From JAWSVE01 sp050789445 (GTDB lineage: Bacteria > Pseudomonadota > Gammaproteobacteria > Pseudomonadales > Cellvibrionaceae), in NCBI GenBank assembly GCA_050789445.1, contig JAILXR010000001.1, forward strand, positions 434,001 through 498,000: a DNA stretch of 64,000 bases, given 5' to 3'. The notes beneath the pieces are model-generated. The model did no database searches, had not been told where the DNA came from, and saw only the letters and a list, made by a program, of their open reading frames with translations. This document shows, in pieces, positions 6,998-16,473 of this stretch. The position numbers were made by a program, and so were the translations under genes. Every line of letters begins with the position of its first letter. The first letter of the stretch is position 1.

Positions 6998-9583
6998 ATG
7001 GGCGACGATATAGCAAAAGAAATTTTCACGCGAAATATTGAAGACGAACTCAAGCAGTCCTATCTCGATTATGCGATGAGCGTAATTGTTGGCCGGGCGC
7101 TACCAGATGTTCGTGATGGCCTTAAACCAGTTCATCGCCGTGTTTTATTTGCGATGAGCGAACTTAATAACGACTGGAATAAATCCTATAAGAAATCGGC
7201 TCGTGTAGTCGGTGACGTTATCGGTAAATACCATCCTCATGGTGATTCCGCTGTTTATGATGCCATTGTTCGATTAGCACAACCTTTCTCAATGCGTTAC
7301 ATGCTCGTCGACGGACAAGGCAACTTCGGTTCTATCGATGGCGATAGAGCGGCTGCAATGCGTTATACCGAAATACGCATGAAAAAAATCACCCATGAGT
7401 TATTAGCGGATCTCGACAAAGAAACAGTCGATTTTGTTGATAACTATGACGGGCAAGAACAAATCCCTGATGTATTACCAACACGTGTTCCTACTCTATT
7501 AGTGAATGGGTCATCAGGTATCGCTGTTGGTATGGCGACAAATATACCTCCTCATAATTTAACAGAAGTTATCAATGGTTGTTTGGCGTTGATCGATAAC
7601 GAAGACATTACCATTGACGAGCTGATGGAATTTATTCCAGGGCCAGATTTCCCAACGGCAGCGATTATTAATGGTCGTGCTGGTATTGTTCAGGCGTATC
7701 GGACAGGCCGTGGCCGAATTTATGTTCGCGCCAAAGCCGAAGTGATAGTCGATGAAAAGACAAGCCGTGAAACGATTATTATTCATGAAATTCCTTACCA
7801 ATTAAATAAAGCACGTTTAATCGAACGTATTGCCGAGTTGGTAAAAGAGAAAAAAATCGAAGGAATTTCTGAACTTCGAGATGAATCAGATAAAGATGGT
7901 TTACGAGTTGTTATTGAGTTAAAGCGTGGCGAAAGCGGAGACGTGGTTTTAAATAACTTGTATTCGCAAACTGCTTTGCAAAGTGTCTTTGGTATCAACA
8001 TTGTTGCTCTCGTTGACAATCAACCTCGAACACTCAATCTTAAAGAACTTCTTGAATACTTTGTTCGTCATCGTCGTGAAGTTGTCACACGTCGAACCGT
8101 TTATTTACTGAGAAAAGCACGTGATCGTGGCCATATCTTAGAAGGTCTAGCCATTGCGATAGCAAATATCGATTTGGTGATTGAATTAATTAAATCATCG
8201 CCCACTCCTGCTGATGCAAAAGAAGCATTGCTAGCGCGTGGATGGAACCTATCTGATGTAGGACAGTTCTTGGATCGCGCAAAAAGCGAAACAGGTGATA
8301 GTGTTTGCCGTCCAGATGATTTGCCTGAGCAATTTGGTTTGCGAGGCGATCAATACTTTTTATCTCCTGTTCAAGCGCAATCAATTCTTGAGTTACGTTT
8401 ACATCGTCTAACTGGGATGGAGCACGATAAGTTACTTTCTGAGTATGACGAAAAATTAGAGCAAATAGCCGAATACATGGCCATTCTTTCTAACCCTATA
8501 AGGTTGATGGAAGTGATCCGTGAAGAGCTAGAAGCGATTGTTAAAGAATATGGTGATGAGCGTCGTACAGAAATCTGTGAATCACAAAGTGATTTAACAA
8601 CTGAAGATTTGATCACAGAAGAAGATCGTGTTGTCACAATCTCTCACGGTGGTTATGCGAAAACGCAACCGTTATCTGACTATCAAGCTCAACGTCGAGG
8701 TGGTACTGGTAAAGCAGCAACAGCGGTTAAAGATGAAGATTTTGTTGAGCATTTATTAATTGCTAGTACCCACGCTACTATTTTGTGCTTTAGTAACTTG
8801 GGTAAAGTGTATTGGCTAAAAGTGTACCAAATCCCAGTAGCTGGACGACAAGCTCGGGGTCGCCCAATGATTAATCTTTTGCCGTTAGAAGAAGCCGAAA
8901 GAATTACATCGATTCTGCCGGTCCAAGAATATGATGATGATCATTATATTTTCATGGCAACAGCAAACGGTACGGTGAAGAAAACGGCACTTACACAATT
9001 TGCTCGTCCACGTAGTACAGGTCTTCGCGCGATTGAGTTAGATGAAGGCAATAGCTTGGTGAGTACTGCTGTCACCGATGGAGAGCAAGATATTATTTTA
9101 TTTAGTTCTGCTGGTAAGGCGGCTCGATTTAAAGAGCAAGAAGTCCGAGCGATGGGCCGAACTTCGCGTGGTGTTCGTGGTATCCGTTTAAAAGAGGGCC
9201 AGCAATTAATTTCCATGGTTATTCCTGAAGATGGCGGAAAAGTATTGTCTGTCAGTGAAAACGGCTATGGAAAACGAACCGATGTTGAAGAATACACTGC
9301 TAAAGGTCGAGGTTCTCAAGGTGTGATAGCTATGCAAACCACTGAAAGAAATGGCGATCTAGTCGGAGCAGTGCAAGTACTTGATGGCGAAGAAATTATG
9401 TTAATTTCTGATCAAGGCACTATGGTTCGAACTCGTGTTGATGAAGTCTCAGTACTTGGAAGAAACACGCAAGGCGTTCGATTAATTAAAGTGAAACCAG
9501 GTGAGCACTTAGTCGGTGTTGAGCGAATTGAAGAAAGTGACGATGACGAAGAGTTGGAAGCAGAATCAACTGAAGAAGATTAA
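6998..9583 (+). CDS. gyrA: DNA gyrase subunit A
   Basis: The 861-residue protein is a complete GyrA, the breakage-reunion subunit that acts with GyrB to introduce negative supercoils. The N-terminal winged-helix region contains the quinolone-resistance segment HPHGDSAVYDAIV. Ser84 and Asp88 correspond to E. coli Ser83 and Asp87 and are the susceptible-type residues. The catalytic Tyr is Tyr123 in AAMRYTEIR. The GyrA box reads QRRGGTG, with Thr where E. coli has Lys. The C-terminal beta-pinwheel repeats end in an acidic tail (EESDDDEELEAESTEED). ATG 6998 follows an AAAGGGAAAG ribosome binding site. serC, which follows gyrA in Pseudomonas, is absent. Confidence 0.98.
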   Translation: MGDDIAKEIFTRNIEDELKQSYLDYAMSVIVGRALPDVRDGLKPVHRRVLFAMSELNNDWNKSYKKSARVVGDVIGKYHPHGDSAVYDAIVRLAQPFSMRYMLVDGQGNFGSIDGDRAAAMRYTEIRMKKITHELLADLDKETVDFVDNYDGQEQIPDVLPTRVPTLLVNGSSGIAVGMATNIPPHNLTEVINGCLALIDNEDITIDELMEFIPGPDFPTAAIINGRAGIVQAYRTGRGRIYVRAKAEVIVDEKTSRETIIIHEIPYQLNKARLIERIAELVKEKKIEGISELRDESDKDGLRVVIELKRGESGDVVLNNLYSQTALQSVFGINIVALVDNQPRTLNLKELLEYFVRHRREVVTRRTVYLLRKARDRGHILEGLAIAIANIDLVIELIKSSPTPADAKEALLARGWNLSDVGQFLDRAKSETGDSVCRPDDLPEQFGLRGDQYFLSPVQAQSILELRLHRLTGMEHDKLLSEYDEKLEQIAEYMAILSNPIRLMEVIREELEAIVKEYGDERRTEICESQSDLTTEDLITEEDRVVTISHGGYAKTQPLSDYQAQRRGGTGKAATAVKDEDFVEHLLIASTHATILCFSNLGKVYWLKVYQIPVAGRQARGRPMINLLPLEEAERITSILPVQEYDDDHYIFMATANGTVKKTALTQFARPRSTGLRAIELDEGNSLVSTAVTDGEQDIILFSSAGKAARFKEQEVRAMGRTSRGVRGIRLKEGQQLISMVIPEDGGKVLSVSENGYGKRTDVEEYTAKGRGSQGVIAMQTTERNGDLVGAVQVLDGEEIMLISDQGTMVRTRVDEVSVLGRNTQGVRLIKVKPGEHLVGVERIEESDDDEELEAESTEED

Positions 9584-9671
9584 TTTTTGTTGGTCTTGAT
9601 TGCCATATTGGCTTTTCAATTTAAGGATCTTTACTCACTTTTAATTTAAATTTTTGTTATAAGAAAAACAT

Positions 9672-9721
9672 AAAAAAGAGCTATAACTGCCTTTGTTGTC
9701 TAAAGTCGGTAGCTCTTTTTA
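9672..9721 (+). terminator. Rho-independent terminator after gyrA
   Basis: AAAAGAGCTA (9674-9683) pairs with TAGCTCTTTT (9710-9719) around a 26-nt loop, followed by more T residues. It lies about 90 nt after the gyrA stop and separates gyrA from pheA. A-tracts on the left arm may make it work in both directions. Confidence 0.8.
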
Positions 9722-9870
9722 TTTGATCTTTTATTTGTATGGTTTTAAATTTTTGTTTGACCAAAAAAATATAATTATTGGTCGAGTAAAGTACATGTTT
9801 AACAATACGTTTTTACTTGTTTGAGTTTGTTTCCCCGTAAAAACGTTCAATCTCGGAATGTAAGCGTATC

Positions 9871-10986
9871 ATGACAGGCCCACAGATTTCCCCTGAGACT
9901 CAAGATAAAGAGCTCGTCGCTCTTCGCGAAAAAATTGACGTTATTGATTCAGATATTAGTCGTCTTATTAGCGAAAGAGCACAGTGCGCTCAAGATGTTG
10001 CGATTGTAAAAAAATCTAACGGCGAAGCAGATATACAGTATTATCGCCCAGAGCGTGAAGCTCAGGTTTTACGAAAAGTAATGGAATCAAATAAAGGCCC
10101 ACTGTCAAATGAAGAAATGGCTCGTTTATTTCGTGAAATAATGTCTGCATGTTTGGCATTAGAGCATCCCATTCGCGTTGCTTTTTTGGGACCAGAAGGC
10201 ACTTTTACTCAGCAAGCAGCGTTAAAACATTTCGGTCGTTCAGCCATTAGCGTTCCGATGTCGGCTATTGATGAAGTTTTTCGTGAGGTTGAAGCGGGAG
10301 CCGTTGAGTTTGGTGTAGTTCCTGTTGAAAATTCATCAGAAGGTGTCGTTAATCATACGCTTGATGTATTTTTGAATTCGAATCTAAAAATATGTGGTGA
10401 AGTGGCATTGCGAATTCATCAAAATTTATTAGTTTCGGATGTAACAAAAACAGATTCGATTAGTCGAATTTATTCTCATTCACAATCATTAGCGCAATGT
10501 CGTAAGTGGTTAGATTCACATTATCCAAAAGCAGAACGTATCGCTGTTAACAGTAATGCAGAGGCGGCGAAACGTTTGAAAGGAGAATGGAATGCGGCTG
10601 CTATTGCGGGTGAAATGGCTGCTGATTTGTATGATCTAAAAATTCTTTCTGAAAAAATTGAAGATAATCCCGACAACTCAACACGTTTTTTGATAATTGG
10701 TAATCAATCAGTGCCTGTTAGTGGAACTGATAAAACGTCTGTTGTGATCTCAATGCATAACGAACCCGGTGCTTTACATAATTTGCTAGAGCCTTTTCAT
10801 AAAAACAATGTGGATTTGACGAGCGTAGAAACTCGTCCTTCGAAAAGTGGTAAATGGAATTATGTGTTCTTTATCGATTTCAAAGGCCATATTGACGACG
10901 AAAATGTAAGTGCGGCTTTAAATCAAATTCGTGAAAAAGCATCTGATTTAAAAATATTAGGTTCATATCCGAAAGCCGTGCTTTAA
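9871..10986 (+). CDS. pheA: Bifunctional chorismate mutase / prephenate dehydratase (P-protein)
   Basis: The 371-residue protein has three parts in order. An AroQ-type chorismate mutase (about residues 10-95) shows LREKIDVIDSDISRLISER and a downstream REAQVLRKV. A prephenate dehydratase (about 100-280) shows FLGPEGTFTQQAA, VPVENSSEGVVNHTLD and the NSTRFLII catalytic Thr segment. A C-terminal ACT domain carries HNEPGALHNLLEPF and ESRP-like ETRPSK, where phenylalanine feedback binds. It converts chorismate to phenylpyruvate in phenylalanine synthesis. ATG 9871 has only a weak upstream purine stretch. It is followed after 45 nt by tyrA-aroA, forming an aromatic amino acid operon. hisC, often between these genes in Pseudomonas, is missing. 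Confidence 0.96.
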   Translation: MTGPQISPETQDKELVALREKIDVIDSDISRLISERAQCAQDVAIVKKSNGEADIQYYRPEREAQVLRKVMESNKGPLSNEEMARLFREIMSACLALEHPIRVAFLGPEGTFTQQAALKHFGRSAISVPMSAIDEVFREVEAGAVEFGVVPVENSSEGVVNHTLDVFLNSNLKICGEVALRIHQNLLVSDVTKTDSISRIYSHSQSLAQCRKWLDSHYPKAERIAVNSNAEAAKRLKGEWNAAAIAGEMAADLYDLKILSEKIEDNPDNSTRFLIIGNQSVPVSGTDKTSVVISMHNEPGALHNLLEPFHKNNVDLTSVETRPSKSGKWNYVFFIDFKGHIDDENVSAALNQIREKASDLKILGSYPKAVL

Positions 10987-11031
10987 GCGTCTTGATTTTA
11001 ACTAAAAGACAACTCCATAGATTCTATTATC

Positions 11032-13260
11032 GTGATCAATAAACTCGTTATTGTTGGTTTTGGTTTGATTGGCGCCAGCGTTGCTGCCGGCTTGCGTCGT
11101 TCTATGGCGTGTCGTTCTGTTATTGCAATCGCACGTTCGGAGTCAACTCGTCAGCAAGCATTGAAAATGAATCTTGCTGATGAAGCCTATTCGGATATTG
11201 TAGAGATAGCCGATCAGTTGGGTAAGGATGATGTTATTTGCATCGCGGTCCCAACGTTAACGACAGCATCTATTTTAAAAAGTATTTCTAAAGTAGTTTC
11301 TCCTGATGTCACTATTACAGATTGCGCGAGCGTAAAAGGCAGTGTGCTTTCTGCCGCGGTGGAAGCCTATGGCGAGCTGCCTCCCCAGTTAGTCTTAGGG
11401 CATCCGATAGCTGGATCTGAAAAAAGCGGGGTGGCTGCCGCTAATCCAAATTTATATCAAGATCGTCGAGTTATTTTAACGCCATCAAATAATACAGGTG
11501 CTGATCATCTCGCACGTGTTAAAACGATGTGGCAAAAGCTAGGTGCCGAAGTCTTGTTGATGCCGGTCGAAGAGCATGACGATGTATTGGCGGCGACCAG
11601 TCATTTGCCTCACGTAATTGCTTACTCCTTGGTGGATACGCTCGCGAACGATACAGAAAATGAAAATATCTTTCGATATGCGGCTGGTGGTTTCAAAGAT
11701 TTTACGAGAATAGCATCGAGTGATCCGCGGATGTGGCACGATATTATGTTGGCAAACTCGGACAGTATTTTAAAATCGATTGATCTTTTTTCAAAAAATT
11801 TAGAAGGTTTACGCCAAGCAATAGAACAAAAAGACAGTGAGTTTTTACTTGGTGTCTTTACTCGATCAAAAGCAGCGCGAGATAGTTTTGTTTCTCGCCT
11901 AAACAAGAAAGCATTTATGTCTACTGAAAATAAAAACGTTATTTGCACTGTTCAGCCTGGTGGAAAAATTACTGGTGAGTTACGTGTGCCAGGTGATAAA
12001 TCGATTTCGCATCGTTCGATCATGTTGGGCTCTTTAGCAGAAGGCGTTACCAATGTTAGCGGCTTCTTAGAAGGTGAAGATGCACTCGCGACACTTCAAG
12101 CGTTTCGCGATATGGGTGTCGTCATTGATGGACCAAAAAATGGTGAAGTTAAAATTCACGGCGTTGGTTTACATGGTTTGAAAAAGCCACCGGGACCGCT
12201 ATATCTCGGAAATTCCGGAACATCGATGAGATTGTTAGCGGGTTTATTAGCCGGACAAGCTTTTGATACAGAATTAACAGGTGATGCATCGCTTTCCAAG
12301 CGCCCTATGAAACGAGTTTCAAATCCATTGGGTGAGATGGGCGCTCAAATAACGACTAGCTCCGGTGAGGGTAAAGCCAACGAAGGGAAACCACCACTAC
12401 ATATTAAAGGCGGTTGTTCGTTAGAAGGCATTGATTACACATTACCGATGGCAAGTGCCCAAGTAAAATCTGCTGTTTTATTGGCAGGTTTGTATGCAAA
12501 AGGCGAAACAAAAGTCAAAGAGCCCGCTGTTACTCGCGATCACACAGAACGAATGCTTCGCGGTTTTGGTTATGATGTTAAAACAAATGGTGATGTTGCG
12601 ACGTTACAAGGCGGTGGAAAATTAACGGCAACCGATATTGAAGTGCCTGCAGACATTTCGTCAGCAGCATTTTTTATGGTGGCGGCGGCAATTTCTCCTG
12701 GTTCTGATGTGACATTAACTCATGTGGGAATCAATCCGACTCGTACTGGTATTCTTCAGATTTTACGATTGATGGGCGCTAATGTTGGCTTTTCAAATAA
12801 GCGCGTTGTTGGCGGAGAGCCGGTAGCTGATATAAGAATCCGTTATTCAGAATTACAAGGGATTGATATTCCACCTGAGCAGGTTCCCTTGGCCATTGAT
12901 GAATTCCCTGTTTTATTTATTGCAGCCGCTTGTGCAAAAGGAACGACTCGCTTAACTGGCGCTGAAGAATTACGCGTTAAAGAAAGCGATCGTATTCAAG
13001 TGATGGCCGATGGACTTCAAGCGTTAGGCGTCCATGCAATTCCTACAGAAGATGGAATGGTCATCGAAGGGAGTGAGATTGGTGGCGGTACAGTGGAAAG
13101 CCATGATGATCACCGTATCGCAATGGCGTTCACTGTCGCAGCTTTACGTGCTTCATCGCCAATTACCATCAATAATTGTGCAAATGTGGCAACATCATTC
13201 CCCGGTTTTGTAGAGCTAGCCAGAACAGCTGGTATAAGCTTAGAAGAAAAAACTAGTTAA
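11032..13260 (+). CDS. tyrA-aroA: Fusion of prephenate dehydrogenase (TyrA) and 3-phosphoshikimate 1-carboxyvinyltransferase (AroA)
   Basis: One 742-residue open frame carries two enzymes. Residues 1 to about 300 are TyrA: the NAD site VGFGLIGASVAAGLRR, CASVKGSV, and the family segment LGHPIAGSEKSGVAAA. They are followed, after a short linker, by EPSP synthase: VPGDKSISHRSIMLGSLAEG, LGNSGTSMRLLAGLLAGQ, KRPMKRV, RDHTERML and DEFPVLFIAAA, ending in HDDHRIAMAF. The TyrA part oxidises prephenate to 4-hydroxyphenylpyruvate (tyrosine branch); AroA makes EPSP in the common pathway. This fusion is known in Pseudomonas and relatives. Translation starts at GTG 11032. The GNSGTSMRLL segment departs from the E. 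coli-type class I sequence. Confidence 0.95.
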   Translation: MINKLVIVGFGLIGASVAAGLRRSMACRSVIAIARSESTRQQALKMNLADEAYSDIVEIADQLGKDDVICIAVPTLTTASILKSISKVVSPDVTITDCASVKGSVLSAAVEAYGELPPQLVLGHPIAGSEKSGVAAANPNLYQDRRVILTPSNNTGADHLARVKTMWQKLGAEVLLMPVEEHDDVLAATSHLPHVIAYSLVDTLANDTENENIFRYAAGGFKDFTRIASSDPRMWHDIMLANSDSILKSIDLFSKNLEGLRQAIEQKDSEFLLGVFTRSKAARDSFVSRLNKKAFMSTENKNVICTVQPGGKITGELRVPGDKSISHRSIMLGSLAEGVTNVSGFLEGEDALATLQAFRDMGVVIDGPKNGEVKIHGVGLHGLKKPPGPLYLGNSGTSMRLLAGLLAGQAFDTELTGDASLSKRPMKRVSNPLGEMGAQITTSSGEGKANEGKPPLHIKGGCSLEGIDYTLPMASAQVKSAVLLAGLYAKGETKVKEPAVTRDHTERMLRGFGYDVKTNGDVATLQGGGKLTATDIEVPADISSAAFFMVAAAISPGSDVTLTHVGINPTRTGILQILRLMGANVGFSNKRVVGGEPVADIRIRYSELQGIDIPPEQVPLAIDEFPVLFIAAACAKGTTRLTGAEELRVKESDRIQVMADGLQALGVHAIPTEDGMVIEGSEIGGGTVESHDDHRIAMAFTVAALRASSPITINNCANVATSFPGFVELARTAGISLEEKTS

Positions 13261-13264
13261 TTAC

Positions 13265-13294
13265 GAAGAGTAAATTTCTTATAATTTGCTCTTC
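13265..13294. promoter_or_regulatory. Palindrome with embedded TATAAT upstream of cysD
   Basis: GAAGAG (13265-13270) and AAATT (13272-13276) are mirrored by AATTT (13283-13287) and CTCTTC (13289-13294), with a T/G opposition at 13271/13288. A perfect TATAAT lies at 13280-13285, with a poor -35 (TTAATT, 13257-13262) at 17 nt. It could be the cysD promoter with an overlapping operator, or a hairpin that attenuates read-through from aroA. No T-run follows. Confidence 0.45.
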
Positions 13295-13340
13295 CAAAAT
13301 TCCCGTATCAAAATAATGAACATAGACGAGCCAGCTATCC

Positions 13341-14252
13341 ATGTCTGAATCTTATCAATTGACCCATCTAAAACAGCTCGAGGCTGAAAGCATTCACATT
13401 ATTCGTGAAGTTGCCGCTGAGTTTGATAATCCTGTGATGCTTTATTCTGTAGGCAAAGATTCTGCCGTGATGTTGCATCTTGCAATGAAGGCATTTGCTC
13501 CAGGCAAGCCACCTTTTCCTTTGATGCATGTCGACACCACATGGAAGTTCCGGGAGATGATTGAGTTTAGAGACAATCAAGTGAAAAAACTTGGTCTCGA
13601 TTTAATCATTCATACCAATCAAGAAGGTGTGGAGATGGGTGTTGGACCTTTCTCTCATGGTAGTGCAAAACACACTGACATAATGAAAACTCAAGGTCTC
13701 AAGCAAGCGCTGGATAAATATGGGTTTGATGCAGCATTTGGTGGCGCTCGACGTGATGAAGAAAAATCACGAGCAAAAGAACGTGTGTATTCTTTTCGCG
13801 ACAAAAATCACCGTTGGGATCCAAAAAATCAACGACCTGAGTTGTGGGATATTTATAACGGCCGCGTTGATAAGGGCGAAAGCATTCGAGTGTTCCCATT
13901 GTCTAACTGGACTGAGTTGGATATCTGGCAATACATCTATTTAGAAAGCATTCCTATTGTTCCTTTATATTTTGCAGCTAAGCGACCTGTTGTCGAGCGC
14001 GATGGCGTTTTGATTAAAGTTGATGATGACAGAATGCCGTTAGATGAAGGCGAAAAACCTCAAGAAAAAATGGTGCGATTTAGAACATTAGGTTGTTACC
14101 CGTTAACAGGTGCTGTTGAGTCTACGGCAACAACGTTGCCGGAAATCATTCAAGAAATGTTGTTAACAAAAACTTCTGAGCGACAAGGTCGCGTGATCGA
14201 TCATGATAGTTCTGGGTCGATGGAAAAGAAAAAGCAAGAAGGTTATTTCTAG
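13341..14252 (+). CDS. cysD: Sulfate adenylyltransferase subunit 2
   Basis: The 303-residue protein is the PAPS-reductase-fold subunit of ATP sulfurylase. It shows the PP-loop SVGKDSAVMLHLA near residue 37, GGARRDEEKSRAKERVYSFR and the C-terminal FRTLGCYPLTGAVES, all typical of CysD. With CysN it makes adenosine 5'-phosphosulfate from sulfate and ATP, the first step of assimilation. It starts at ATG 13341, 80 nt after aroA, with a possible promoter in the palindromic region just upstream. cysN follows after 94 nt. Sulfur-source control would be expected from the pathway but no CysB site is recognised. Confidence 0.97.
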   Translation: MSESYQLTHLKQLEAESIHIIREVAAEFDNPVMLYSVGKDSAVMLHLAMKAFAPGKPPFPLMHVDTTWKFREMIEFRDNQVKKLGLDLIIHTNQEGVEMGVGPFSHGSAKHTDIMKTQGLKQALDKYGFDAAFGGARRDEEKSRAKERVYSFRDKNHRWDPKNQRPELWDIYNGRVDKGESIRVFPLSNWTELDIWQYIYLESIPIVPLYFAAKRPVVERDGVLIKVDDDRMPLDEGEKPQEKMVRFRTLGCYPLTGAVESTATTLPEIIQEMLLTKTSERQGRVIDHDSSGSMEKKKQEGYF

Positions 14253-14346
14253 CTTTTGATTGAGTTTGAAAATATAAATTCATTTTTAGAGAGCGGCTTG
14301 ATTTCGTGTCGAGTAGACAGAAAGACAAGCACACAGAGAAAATTTT

Positions 14347-15795
14347 ATGTCACACCAATCAGATTTAATTGAAACGGATATTGAATCCTACTTAAAAGAG
14401 CACGAGCAAAAAGAATTACTGCGATTTTTAACTTGCGGTAGTGTTGATGACGGTAAAAGTACGCTTATCGGCAGGTTGTTGCACGACTCTAAAATGATCT
14501 ATGAAGATCAACTTGAAGCAGTTAGATCTGATAACACAAAACATGGCACAACCGGTGAGAAAATTGATTTGGCATTGTTGGTTGATGGTTTGCAGGCAGA
14601 GCGAGAGCAGGGCATCACAATTGATGTCGCTTATCGGTATTTTTCGACATCTAAAAGAAAATTTATCATTGCGGATACACCTGGACATGAGCAATACACG
14701 CGCAACATGGCAACCGGAGCTTCGACGTGTGATCTTGCAATTATTTTGATTGATGCTCGTCATGGTGTCATGACACAAACTCGTCGCCACAGTTATATTG
14801 CAAGCTTGTTAGGCATCAAGCATGTTGTTGTCGCCATTAATAAAATGGATTTAGTGAAGTTTTCTGAGGAAACTTATAATTCAATCAAATCAGATTACGA
14901 AGATTTTGCAGAAAATCTTAATATTCCTGATATTCAATTTGTGCCTTTATCTGCGTTAGATGGGGATAACGTGGTATCTCACAGTGAGAATACGCCTTGG
15001 TATAAAGGCAAGACTCTGATGGAAAGTTTGGAAACCGTCGAGATTGCTGGAGATAAAAATTTCGCAGATTTCCGCTTTCCTGTTCAATACGTCAATCGCC
15101 CAAATCTTGATTTTCGTGGTTTTTGCGGCACCGTTGCATCTGGAATTGTTAAAGTCGGTGATGAAATTAAAGTCTTGCCGTCGAACAAAACAAGTAGCGT
15201 CAAATCTATAGTGACTTATGATGGTGATTTAGAATCGGCATTTGTTGGTCAGGCGGTGACACTAACGTTAAATGATGAAATTGATATTAGTCGTGGCGAC
15301 ACGATTGTGTTGGCGTCTGACAAAAAGGTAGACCACTCGAATCATTTTAATGCTCATATTGTTTGGATGGCAGAGCAAGAGTTAAAACCAGGGCATCAAT
15401 ATGGTTTTAAATTTGCGAGTAAGTATACGACAGGTGTTGTCAGTAATGTCTCACATCAAATCGATGTGAATACGCAAGAACATCGCGATGTTGATACGCT
15501 TAAATTGAATGATATTGCTTTGGCAACTGTCAGTCTCAGTCAATCCGTTGCTTTAGATCCATACAAAAACAATCGTGCAACTGGCGCTTTTATTATTATT
15601 GATCGTATTTCAAATATTACTGTAGGCGCAGGGATGGTTGAAGACGTTCTCTCTGCATCAGCAAATTCAATTTTGGATTCAGGTGAAACTACGCCGTTTG
15701 AGTTGGAGCTAAAGGCTTTAATTGAAAAATATTATCCACATTGGGGTGATCTAAGCTTAGCTGAAGTACTTAATAAGCTAAGCGACAAAAAATAA
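14347..15795 (+). CDS. cysN: Sulfate adenylyltransferase subunit 1 (GTPase), no APS kinase domain
   Basis: The 482-residue protein is a translation-factor-type GTPase that drives sulfate adenylylation by CysD. Visible motifs are the P-loop GSVDDGKSTLIGRLLHD (about residue 32), the DTPGHEQYTRNMATGAST switch II region, and the NKMD guanine-specificity motif, followed by EF-Tu-like beta-barrel domains. It ends after a normal CysN C-terminus, so the APS kinase (CysC) domain fused in Pseudomonas CysNC is not present. A separate cysC or a direct APS reductase must exist elsewhere if the pathway is complete. It is followed by a strong terminator. Confidence 0.96.
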   Translation: MSHQSDLIETDIESYLKEHEQKELLRFLTCGSVDDGKSTLIGRLLHDSKMIYEDQLEAVRSDNTKHGTTGEKIDLALLVDGLQAEREQGITIDVAYRYFSTSKRKFIIADTPGHEQYTRNMATGASTCDLAIILIDARHGVMTQTRRHSYIASLLGIKHVVVAINKMDLVKFSEETYNSIKSDYEDFAENLNIPDIQFVPLSALDGDNVVSHSENTPWYKGKTLMESLETVEIAGDKNFADFRFPVQYVNRPNLDFRGFCGTVASGIVKVGDEIKVLPSNKTSSVKSIVTYDGDLESAFVGQAVTLTLNDEIDISRGDTIVLASDKKVDHSNHFNAHIVWMAEQELKPGHQYGFKFASKYTTGVVSNVSHQIDVNTQEHRDVDTLKLNDIALATVSLSQSVALDPYKNNRATGAFIIIDRISNITVGAGMVEDVLSASANSILDSGETTPFELELKALIEKYYPHWGDLSLAEVLNKLSDKK

Positions 15796-15833
15796 GTTTC
15801 TCCTACGTTTTAAAGAACTACTTGAAAATGAAG

Positions 15834-15870
15834 AAGTCGGCTTTAGTAAAATCTAAAGCCGACTTTTTTG
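15834..15870 (+). terminator. Rho-independent terminator after cysN
   Basis: A perfect 13-bp stem, AAGTCGGCTTTAG (15834-15846) with CTAAAGCCGACTT (15853-15865), has a 6-nt loop and a T-run to 15869. It closes the cysDN transcript about 40 nt after the stop. Confidence 0.92.
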
Positions 15871-16081
15871 TGTCTTTAGAGGTATTTATTTTCTTTACTA
15901 GTTTTTGAATTCTTTCTTTAGAAATGCCTTGATAAATTTTGTTGTCAATCTCCTACGTTAGTTAAGATAAATCCCACAGCCAAATAAGAATCTGGCTAAT
16001 AGATTAGTTTAGAAAAATTGGATATTGTTATTCCGCGCTCAAGGTTGAGCGCAATTCCATTAACTATAAGGAGATAGTTTT

Positions 16082-16390
16082 ATGAAACAGGTAGTTTCAT
16101 TATTAACAATGTTGGTATTAACCTTTGCTTCAATGACAGTTTTTGCAGAAGGTCAGTCAGCTTCACAGCAGGCTTCTTCCGCAGCAGTTGCCGTTGGGAA
16201 AATTAATATTAATAGCGCGGATGCAGATGCGTTAGCTGATGCACTTCATCAAATTGGTGAAAAGAAAGCGGCAGCCATTGTTGAGTGGAGAAGTGCCAAT
16301 GGCCCATTTACTTCTAAAGAGCAATTGATGGAAGTGAAAGGTATTGGCGAAGCTACTTTAAAAGCGAATGCGGATAGAATTGTACTGTAG
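16082..16390 (+). CDS. ComEA-type helix-hairpin-helix protein with signal peptide
   Basis: The 102-residue protein begins with a signal peptide (MKQVVSLLTMLVLTFASM, predicted cleavage after VFA near residue 22). After a Ser/Ala/Gln-rich linker comes a ComEA-like double helix-hairpin-helix domain starting at ININSADADALADAL, with hairpins at IGEKKAAAIVEWR and VKGIGEATLKANADRI. Such periplasmic proteins bind double-stranded DNA and in competent bacteria pull it through the outer membrane; small stand-alone versions also occur in species not known to be competent. AAGGAGA at about 16069 gives a strong ribosome binding site. It is monocistronic and convergent with a TonB receptor gene. Participation in DNA uptake is an inference. 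Confidence 0.88.
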   Translation: MKQVVSLLTMLVLTFASMTVFAEGQSASQQASSAAVAVGKININSADADALADALHQIGEKKAAAIVEWRSANGPFTSKEQLMEVKGIGEATLKANADRIVL

Positions 16391-16404
16391 CCTTTGAAGT
16401 GAAT

Positions 16405-16445
16405 AAAAGCCCCAAGCTTGTTTTTATGTAAGCTTGGGGCTTTTT
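16405..16445. terminator. Bidirectional Rho-independent terminator
   Basis: AAAAGCCCCAAGCTT (16405-16419) is fully complementary to AAGCTTGGGGCTTTT (16430-16444), with a 10-nt loop. T-runs are present on both strands, so it serves both the ComEA-like gene (plus) and the convergent TonB receptor gene (minus). Confidence 0.93.
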
Positions 16446-16473
16446 ATTTTTTATTGATGAATTAAAATTAAAA

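Noticed and set aside
7559..9216. Several long antisense frames inside gyrA
   Set aside because: They lie fully inside a clear gyrA gene, have no ribosome binding sites and encode low-complexity shadow sequences.
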